A stretch of DNA of 7,946 nt from assembly GCA_023150835.1 (NCBI GenBank), contig JAKLKB010000192.1, positions 1 to 7,946 on the forward strand, written 5' to 3'. The notes below the pieces were generated by a model, which saw nothing but the letters and a program-made list of their open reading frames with translations, made no database searches and was not told where the DNA came from. The stretch comes from Myxococcota bacterium. GTDB lineage: Bacteria; Myxococcota_C; UBA6777. Position 1 is the first letter of the stretch. Every line of letters starts with the position of its first letter. Below, piece by piece: positions 1-4,607 of this stretch. The position numbers and the translations under genes are program-made.

Positions 1-41
1 ACGCTGTTTGCACGAGACGCAGACGCTGCCCGTTCCAACTT

Positions 42-74
42 CCCCCCGTTCACGGGGGGATTGAGGGGGGGTAG
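42..74. repeat. GC-rich intergenic hairpin repeat
   Basis: An inverted repeat pairs CCCCCCGT (42-49) with ACGGGGGG (52-59). In practice it would fold as a six-pair C/G stem with a six-base loop. A third arm of seven G (65-71) could compete for the same C-run, so the element can switch between two pairings. The spacer ATTGA and the trailing GTAG (71-74) complete the unit. It lies in an intergenic stretch with no gene between the window edge and 184. It looks like a dispersed intergenic repeat rather than a terminator, because no T-tract follows on either strand. Its copy number elsewhere in the genome cannot be seen from here. Confidence 0.5.
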
Positions 75-132
75 AAAAAGAAACGGCGATCAGCCTAGAC
101 TATCCGATGTTTCCACCTTAACAAGGCGCGTA

Positions 133-147
133 TGGGGTGGAACCCCA
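133..147. repeat. Small hairpin, same family as 3031-3047
   Basis: TGGGGT (133-138) pairs with ACCCCA (142-147) around a three-base loop GGA. The core matches the hairpin at 3031-3047 (GGGGT-GAA-ACCCC there, GGGGT-GGA-ACCCC here), and both are followed by a similar A/C-rich tail (CAAAACC here, CCAAAGCC there). This suggests one dispersed repeat family. It lies just downstream of the lipoprotein gene that ends at 185, but no T-run follows on the minus strand, so it is a poor intrinsic terminator. Confidence 0.45.
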
Positions 148-184
148 CAAAACCGAACCGACTTTTTAACAAAAAGGGGAGAGA

Positions 185-550
185 TCAGAGGCAGAGCTTG
201 CAGGCGGCTGTAAGGACGGTTTTGATCTCGCTACAGGAGGTGGTTTTGTTGATGGCTTCGAGGCAAGCGTCGAGTTGGGGTTGGGTGACGCTACCGCATT
301 TGGAGTTGCCGTGTTTGAGGGGGTCATCAAGGCGGCTGACCCAGAGCTTGACGCAAAAAGTCTCGTCGTTGATGCCGAAGTAATTATCGAATTGAGCCTT
401 CCCGTTTTCATCGGCGCGGAGATCGTTGCGGCAAGAAAACCCTTTCTTACAAAAGGGTTCGCCGAAGGATTTCCCGGGCGAAGAACCGCAAGCGCTCAAC
501 CACAGACCACACAAAAAAGCCAATCCTACAGACCGAAACATCCAATTCAT
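185..550 (-). CDS. Small cysteine-rich lipoprotein, unknown function
   Basis: A 121-residue protein with a type II (lipoprotein) signal peptide: a short N-terminus with Arg6, a hydrophobic core, and the clear lipobox LSAC with Cys21 as the lipidated residue. The mature chain is about 100 residues. It has eight further cysteines at about 34, 40, 66, 85, 96, 106, 117 and 120, an even number that fits up to four disulfides and an extracytoplasmic location. The residue after Cys21 is Gly, not Asp, so there is no inner-membrane retention signal; outer-membrane sorting is an inference. The start is supported by AAGGAG (559-564 on the complement) eight bases upstream. Small Cys-rich lipoproteins of this style are common in Myxococcota, but I do not recognise a named family. 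The gene is divergent from the HEAT-cyclophilin gene and appears monocistronic within the window. Confidence 0.85.
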   Translation of the reverse strand: MNWMFRSVGLAFLCGLWLSACGSSPGKSFGEPFCKKGFSCRNDLRADENGKAQFDNYFGINDETFCVKLWVSRLDDPLKHGNSKCGSVTQPQLDACLEAINKTTSCSEIKTVLTAACKLCL

Positions 551-697
551 TTGAGACTCTCCTTACGATTGCACAACACAGGCGCAGGCTGTTGCGGAGT
601 GTAGTCTTTCCTGCCCGCAAAAAACAAGCGCCTGACTTTCCTTATGGCTTGAGTCGGCCTTTGTGGCAAGATCTTTGGTGTTTGTGTTGTTCGTGCG

Positions 698-707
698 GGG
701 ACGTCCC
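698..707. promoter_or_regulatory. 10-bp perfect palindrome in divergent spacer
   Basis: GGGACGTCCC is a perfect palindrome in the 231-base spacer (551-781) between two divergently transcribed genes, 75 bases before the start codon of the HEAT-cyclophilin gene. A dyad in a shared promoter region may be an operator for a dimeric regulator. It could equally be a remnant of an intergenic hairpin repeat, since such repeats are frequent here. I could not identify convincing -35/-10 boxes nearby. Confidence 0.25.
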
Positions 708-781
708 TCGTGGTGAGGCGGGTGTTGTGGTAGAAGCGAAACAGTTGGAGAGCGAACACTCAAACCAAGAGGAAGTGACGG

Positions 782-2773
782 ATGTTGCGCGTGATCGTGT
801 GGTCTTTGTTGGTGTGGTTGGTGGGGGGAGCAAGGCTGTGGGGGGCGGATCGGGAGCTGTTTGGGGTGGCGGAGGAGAACAAAGATCCGCGCCATCCGAG
901 TCTGCTGGTGGCATTACGTTCGGTGGATGCGTCGTTGCGTGTTCGCGCAGCGCGGAGCATCGGGAGGATGCAGACACCGAAGGCGTTGGATGCGTTGCGG
1001 ATGTTGGCGAGCGATGCAGACGAAAAAGTCCGAACGATGGCGATCTTTGGACTCGGCCAGTTGGGTTGGGAGGTCTCGTGGACGCAAGGGCATCGAGATA
1101 CGATCAAGGGGGTCTTGCGTCGGGCGTTGGCTGATCCTTCGGTGGGGGTGAGGCGTGCCGCGATCGAAGCGGTCGGAAAATACGCCTTTGTCGAGACGCG
1201 CCTGTGGCTGATGGCTTTTTTGCGTGGAACGCAGGTGTCGTTGCAGGCAGAGGCGTTGCGTGCGTTGTTTCGTGCTTCGTATTTGTGGCAGCGGCGGGCA
1301 GCGACGGCCACGAAAGGCTGGTTGCCTTCGCGTCTGCCGCTGTCTCAGGCGATGATGCAACAGATGCAACGGCTATCCAAGTCAAAAGAGGCGGAAGTTC
1401 GGGCGGGTGTGGCGTATTACTTTGCACGAATCAACGAGCCACAAGGATTATCGATCTTGCTGGATTTGGCGGATGATGCGCACGTGCAGGTCCGCTTGTT
1501 TGCGTTGCAGGGGCTTCAAAAACTCGCTGACCCAAAGGGAGCCGAGGCGGCGTTGCGCGGGACGACTTCGGCGGAGGTGGCCCATCGCATCGCTGCGTTG
1601 CAAGCGCTCGAAGCGATGAAACAAGCGCATCGGGTCTCGGACTTGCTCTCACGTGACAAGTCGGCCCATACACGGGCTGTTTGGGTGCGAGTTCGCAGCA
1701 AAGGCTTGCGCCCACCGTTGGCGCTGTTTCGTGCGATGTGGAAGTCTGACCCTTCTCGAAGCGTCCGATCGGCGGCGTTGATCGCTTTGGGAGAGCATAC
1801 CGATCCTGATGCGTTTTTGTTGGAGCTGATCGGAGTCTTGCACCAGCAGGATATCTTCTTGCGCGAAGCGGCGGTTGCGGCGAGTGCTGGGCTTGGATGG
1901 CGACGGTTGTCTTTTTTGGAGATGGCTTTGCAAGACCCGCATGTCCTTGTGCGCTCGGCGGCGTTGATGGCGTTGGCCAAAGAAAAGTCGCCGCGTGTGT
2001 GGTCGCTGCTCCAACGCGCCCTTCGTTCGGAGGAGTTGGCGGAGCGCGGGGCTTTGGTGACGTTTCTTGCGGAGCAAAAGTCGCCGCGTGTTCAAGAGAT
2101 CGCGTGGGATCTTTATCAGAAAAGCCGAGGTGAACGTTGGGTCGAAGTCCGCGAAGAGATCGCGCAGATCCTCGCACGCATCCTGAATCCGCAGACCACG
2201 CATCTGCTCGGTCTGGTGGCGCACGACGAAGCTGCTTCGGTGGCGCGTATCGCCCAACAAGCCCTTCAAAAGCGTGGCCTCTCAAAGCCTTGGCCGCCCG
2301 CAAAGGCGCGTCGAGCGAGTCCTTATCGAGGGGTGCGTTTTTCGCAGGATCCTGTGGTGGTCTTTGAGACGACGCGGGGTTCATTTTCGGTGGTTTTGTT
2401 TGCGGAAGATGCACCGATCCACGTTGCGACGGTGGTGGGTCTTGTCGAAAAAGGTTTTTATCACGGACTGTTGTGGCATCGAGTGATCCCCAACTTTGTG
2501 ATCCAAGGCGGAGATCCCGATGGGACGGGATGGGGTGGTGGGGATTTTTCCTTGTGGGCCGAGATCAATCCGCGTCGGTTTGTACGTGGAACGCTTGGGA
2601 TGCCTCGTGCGATGGGCTGGGATACGGGGAGCGTGCAGCTTTTCTTTACACATGGGCAGACGCCGCATCTTGACGGCCAATACACCGTCTTTGGGCAGAT
2701 CCGCAAGGGCTTCGAGGTCTTGGAGCGCATCGAACGTGGAGATCGGATAATCCGCGCTTATCGAGTTCCGTGA
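782..2773 (+). CDS. Periplasmic HEAT-repeat protein with C-terminal cyclophilin domain
   Basis: A 663-residue fusion. Residues 1-22 are a signal peptide (hydrophobic core, likely cleavage after WGA) with no lipobox, so the protein is probably periplasmic. Residues about 35-500 are a run of HEAT-type helical repeats, recognisable by recurring motifs such as D..VRTMAIFGLGQLG, SVGVRRAAIEAVG and HVLVRSAALMALA; these normally bind partner proteins. Residues about 522-660 are a cyclophilin peptidyl-prolyl isomerase domain. HRVIPNF-V-IQGGD carries the catalytic Arg567 with Phe572 and Gln575, and QLFFTHG...HLDGQYTVFG carries Phe622. Position 629 is His where human CypA has Trp121, and 634 is Tyr where CypA has His126; both are usual in bacterial members, so activity is expected. 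The ATG is preceded by AGAGGA (768-773) with eight-base spacing. The end of the gene is tandemly duplicated downstream. The likely role is folding or assembly of exported proteins. Confidence 0.92.
   Translation: MLRVIVWSLLVWLVGGARLWGADRELFGVAEENKDPRHPSLLVALRSVDASLRVRAARSIGRMQTPKALDALRMLASDADEKVRTMAIFGLGQLGWEVSWTQGHRDTIKGVLRRALADPSVGVRRAAIEAVGKYAFVETRLWLMAFLRGTQVSLQAEALRALFRASYLWQRRAATATKGWLPSRLPLSQAMMQQMQRLSKSKEAEVRAGVAYYFARINEPQGLSILLDLADDAHVQVRLFALQGLQKLADPKGAEAALRGTTSAEVAHRIAALQALEAMKQAHRVSDLLSRDKSAHTRAVWVRVRSKGLRPPLALFRAMWKSDPSRSVRSAALIALGEHTDPDAFLLELIGVLHQQDIFLREAAVAASAGLGWRRLSFLEMALQDPHVLVRSAALMALAKEKSPRVWSLLQRALRSEELAERGALVTFLAEQKSPRVQEIAWDLYQKSRGERWVEVREEIAQILARILNPQTTHLLGLVAHDEAASVARIAQQALQKRGLSKPWPPAKARRASPYRGVRFSQDPVVVFETTRGSFSVVLFAEDAPIHVATVVGLVEKGFYHGLLWHRVIPNFVIQGGDPDGTGWGGGDFSLWAEINPRRFVRGTLGMPRAMGWDTGSVQLFFTHGQTPHLDGQYTVFGQIRKGFEVLERIERGDRIIRAYRVP
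1983..2091 (+). repeat. Near-recent duplication of one HEAT unit
   Basis: The 16 bases AAAAGTCGCCGCGTGT occur identically at 1983-1998 and 2076-2091. The offset is 93 bases, or 31 codons, which is the length of one HEAT repeat. They encode KSPRV at the same point of two consecutive units. The nucleotide identity suggests that the array grew by unit duplication, or is homogenised by gene conversion. Confidence 0.6.
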
Positions 2774-2859
2774 TCGGAGCTTACCGAACGCGGAGATCAG
2801 ATCATTCGCACCGATCGAGTTCCGTGATCGGAGCCTCCGCACCGATCGAGTTCCGTGAT
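2731..2859 (+). repeat. Tandem 54-bp repeat spanning the cyclophilin stop codon
   Basis: Copy one (2731-2784) contains the last codons and stop of the HEAT-cyclophilin gene. Copy two (2785-2838) follows directly, with 45 of 54 bases matching by hand alignment. A third, partial copy follows: 22 bases at 2807-2828 recur exactly at 2838-2859. The 54-base period is 18 codons, so copy two stays in the gene's frame. It reads ERGDQIIRTDRVP followed by a second TGA, against ERGDRIIRAYRVP plus TGA in the gene. The downstream copies are therefore untranslated echoes of the C-terminus unless the first stop is read through. Confidence 0.85.
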
Positions 2860-3004
2860 TGGATCGTTTCAGCCTATCGAAATTATCTGGTGGGTAGGAT
2901 CTTTTTGAGGGGGCTGGCTTGTTGGAAAAAAGCCGTGTTTGCAAGCGTTCAAGCAGTAGAGCTGTTGGTTTGAAAAGCGCTGATCGTCTCATCCATACGG
3001 GGCC

Positions 3005-3047
3005 AAGGGAGCCGTGCTCCCTTGTGGGGCGTGGGGTGAAACCCCAC
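3005..3047. repeat. Double hairpin intergenic repeat
   Basis: There are two perfect hairpins in a row. AAGGGAGC (3005-3012) pairs with GCTCCCTT (3016-3023) around CGT, and GTGGGGT (3031-3037) pairs with ACCCCAC (3041-3047) around GAA. The second matches the hairpin at 133-147. Neither is followed by a T-run on the plus strand, so terminator function for the cyclophilin gene is doubtful. The pattern of two adjacent stems fits a dispersed intergenic palindromic repeat. Confidence 0.55.
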
Positions 3048-3122
3048 CAAAGCCATCGATCCGCGTAATACAAAATCTGAGCGATGTGTACACGAAGGAA
3101 AGTGCGTAGACGCCCGATTTTT

Positions 3123-3148
3123 GGGCAGCCACAGGGGGCTGCCCCTAC
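3123..3148 (-). repeat. REP-like hairpin with GTAG foot (copy 1)
   Basis: GGGCAGCC (3123-3130) pairs with GGCTGCCC (3137-3144) around a six-base loop, followed by CTAC (3145-3148). Read on the minus strand, GTAG sits at the 5' foot of an eight-pair stem, the architecture of REP elements recognised by RAYT (Y1 IS200/IS605-like) transposases. The same design and orientation recur at 4424-4447 and 7904-7929. On the plus strand a TTTTT run begins two bases after the CTAC, so this copy might also serve as a distant terminator for the cyclophilin transcript. Confidence 0.65.
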
Positions 3149-3187
3149 GTTTTTACGATCAAACTCCCTGCGGATTTCGTATAAGTC

Positions 3188-4351
3188 TTATCGTAAAGAA
3201 GAAAAAAAAGCATGAGCAGATGCTTTTGTTTCGGGAGATGGAGTCGTAAGTGTCACCGTTTCAGAAGACGGATGGCAGGGCTTTTTGGAAACAAAAAACA
3301 GGACGCCACCCACAATCGCAACGGCACCTGCTCCGATGTAGAGTGAGCCGGAGACTTGCGCGAGGGTGACGGAACTTTCGTATTGGGTTTTCCAAGTCGG
3401 ATCTTTTGTGAGATTTTGCATGGCTTGCCGATAAGAATCATCGGCACTGACTTGCGTGATAATCCCGCCGCCAAGCAAAAGCGCCGCACCACCGAGAACA
3501 AGCAGCGGTGGCGTCCAGTTCACGCACTGTGTCGCAGGCGGTTTGGGTTCGAGGGTGAAACTGCGGGTGGTGTTGCTTTGTAAAGCGACGGTGTGTTGTT
3601 GTGGCCGATAGCCGGGATATTCCAGTTTGATCTGGATCTCGCTGGTTTTTTTAGCCTTGAAAAAGAAAGGAGTCTGCCCTGTTTGAGTGCGTGAGCCTTC
3701 TTGAAGCGTCACTTTTGCTCCGAGCGGGACGGACTGGATCTGGAGTGTATATTCAGGTTCGGGGGATTTGGGGATTGCGACAAGATGGAAAGATTGAATC
3801 AGTTTTTGTTTCGGAAGAATCGAGATCTTTTTTGAGATCGATTGAAACCCGCTGAGATGTAGCGAGAGCGTGTAATCGCCCGGGCAGATGTCATCAAAAG
3901 CGTGGGGAGAGCGGCCTTGTTGTGTGGCTTGCGGGTTTTGGAGTGTGGCTGCGGCTTGGGGAGGAGTCGTGAGTACGGTCAGTCGTCCAAGTTCAAGGCT
4001 GGATTGGATCTGTTGGATCTGGGCTTGGATGCGGATGAGTTCATCGCCAGAGACGAGCTTTTCGTAGCGCTGGTATCGTTGGAGTGCTTGGCGGCGAAGA
4101 AAGCAAGCCTTTGCAGCCTCTTGAGGCGGTAACGTTTTGGCCCAAATAACAAAGACGCGGGCTTGGTTGTAAAGGTGAGAGGCCTGTGTGGGGTGTGCTT
4201 GCAACAGCCGCTCAAAACAATCGGCTGAGCCTTGATAATCTTTTTGGCTGAATTTTGTACGACAGTCTTGATCGCTTTGTGCGTGTACATGGATTGGAAT
4301 AATCAGCCAAAATCCATACAAGAACCAGCTAAAATGTATAAAATATTTCAT
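3188..4351 (-). CDS. PEGA-domain envelope protein with TPR-like N-terminus
   Basis: A 387-residue protein. Residues 1-24 are a signal peptide with likely cleavage after HVHA. Residues about 28-120 are helical and TPR-like (SQKDYQGSADCFERLLQAHP, then a run rich in Arg, Gln and Tyr). Two PEGA-type beta domains follow: about 123-192 (GRLTVLTTPPQAAATL ... PGDYTLSLHLSGFQ) and about 201-268 (LQIQSVPLGAKVTL ... LEYPGYRPQQHTVAL). PEGA domains are extracytoplasmic and often bind surface or cell-wall components. Two hydrophobic segments, about 281-300 and 335-355, flank a 34-residue polar loop and would form a transmembrane hairpin; the last 30 residues are polar. The ATG is preceded by AAGGGGAA (complement of 4361-4368) about ten bases away. 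The TPR + PEGA + paired-helix layout is typical of Myxococcota proteins of unknown role. It is probably transcribed on its own, because a MITE-like element separates it from the gene upstream. Confidence 0.88.
   Translation of the reverse strand: MKYFIHFSWFLYGFWLIIPIHVHAQSDQDCRTKFSQKDYQGSADCFERLLQAHPTQASHLYNQARVFVIWAKTLPPQEAAKACFLRRQALQRYQRYEKLVSGDELIRIQAQIQQIQSSLELGRLTVLTTPPQAAATLQNPQATQQGRSPHAFDDICPGDYTLSLHLSGFQSISKKISILPKQKLIQSFHLVAIPKSPEPEYTLQIQSVPLGAKVTLQEGSRTQTGQTPFFFKAKKTSEIQIKLEYPGYRPQQHTVALQSNTTRSFTLEPKPPATQCVNWTPPLLVLGGAALLLGGGIITQVSADDSYRQAMQNLTKDPTWKTQYESSVTLAQVSGSLYIGAGAVAIVGGVLFFVSKKPCHPSSETVTLTTPSPETKASAHAFFSSLR
3202..3227 (-). terminator. Terminator-like hairpin inside the 3' end of the PEGA gene
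   Basis: On the minus strand AAAAGCAT (3227-3220) pairs perfectly with ATGCTTTT (3213-3206) around CTGCTC, and four more T follow (3205-3202). This has the form of a weak intrinsic terminator. However, it lies within the coding sequence (codons for K-A-S-A-H-A-F-F), about 12 bases before the TAA at 3190-3188. Translating ribosomes would normally block the fold. The stem is A/T-rich at its base, so it may be fortuitous. Confidence 0.3.
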
Positions 4352-4378
4352 TGACTTATATTCCCCTTTTTCTTCAGA

Positions 4379-4494
4379 TAGGACTTACGCATTTCGATAC
4401 GAAAAAGGCCAATGTTCGGGTGCGGGCGGTTCGCGAACCGCCCCTACAACGTTCTGATATCTCAGGGTTTCCCTTTTCAACTGCGTCACTCCTA
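4379..4494. mobile_element. MITE-like 116-bp element with inverted ends
   Basis: The left end TAGGACTTACGCA (4379-4391) is the inverted counterpart of the right end TGCGTCACTCCTA (4482-4494), with 11 of 13 positions paired. Weaker pairing continues inward (GAAAAAGG near 4401, CCCTTTTC near 4471). TTCAGA flanks both sides (4373-4378 and 4495-4500), consistent with a 6-bp target duplication. The body carries no reading frame and contains the REP-like palindrome at 4424-4447. It lies 27 bases upstream of the PEGA gene start and may therefore supply or disrupt its promoter. The family of the mobilising transposase is unknown; none is encoded in the window. Confidence 0.6.
4424..4447 (-). repeat. 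REP-like palindrome with GTAG foot (copy 2)
   Basis: GGGCGGTT (4424-4431) and AACCGCCC (4436-4443) flank CGCG, making a perfect 20-base palindrome, followed by CTAC (4444-4447). The minus strand therefore reads GTAG then the stem, as in the copies at 3123 and 7904. The loop differs (four bases, itself palindromic), but the stem start GGGC, the stem end GCCC and the CTAC are shared. It sits inside the MITE-like element. Confidence 0.65.
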
Positions 4495-4567
4495 TTCAGA
4501 TCTTCGATGCTAGTTTGAGCCTCTTTTCAGGATGTTTCCTGCCAAACGTACACAACGGATGTCGTTT

Positions 4568-4599
4568 CCAAGAAAACTCTCATCCAAGAAAACTCTCAT
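4568..4599. repeat. Perfect 16-bp head-to-tail duplication
   Basis: CCAAGAAAACTCTCAT occurs twice without a gap, at 4568-4583 and 4584-4599, ending eight bases before the stop codon region of the collagen/beta-roll gene (on the complement, just after the TAA). The exact identity implies a recent slippage duplication. It is non-coding in the minus-strand gene layout. Confidence 0.85.
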
Positions 4600-4607
4600 G
4601 GCCGAGA

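Larger units (their letters stand above)
2774..3187. other. Gene-free convergent intergenic region
   Basis: This 414-base stretch lies between two convergent genes. It holds the echo copies of the cyclophilin 3' end (to about 2859), then a stretch to about 3000 where I see nothing recognisable. Two hairpins follow at 3005-3047 and a REP-like hairpin at 3123-3148. The short reading frame beginning with GTG at 2770 is built partly from the repeat and has no ribosome binding site of its own, so no gene is called. Confidence 0.75.

Noticed and set aside
162-176. CTTTTT/AAAAAG inverted repeat just after the small lipoprotein gene, as a terminator
   Set aside because: The stem is six weak pairs, mostly A/T, with no G/C core and no following T-run beyond the stem itself.
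592-1134. Plus-strand 180-codon frame overlapping the start of the HEAT gene
   Set aside because: It is Gly/Val/Arg-rich with no family features, and it overlaps the well-supported gene in a different frame.
1431-2414. Long minus-strand frame of 327 codons inside the HEAT gene
   Set aside because: It is an antisense shadow of a GC-rich gene, with low-complexity Pro/Ala/Arg composition and no domain or plausible start signal.
2770-2973. GTG-started 67-codon frame overlapping the cyclophilin stop
   Set aside because: The GTGA overlap suggests coupling, but the first part is simply the tail repeat read in another frame, and no recognisable protein features follow.
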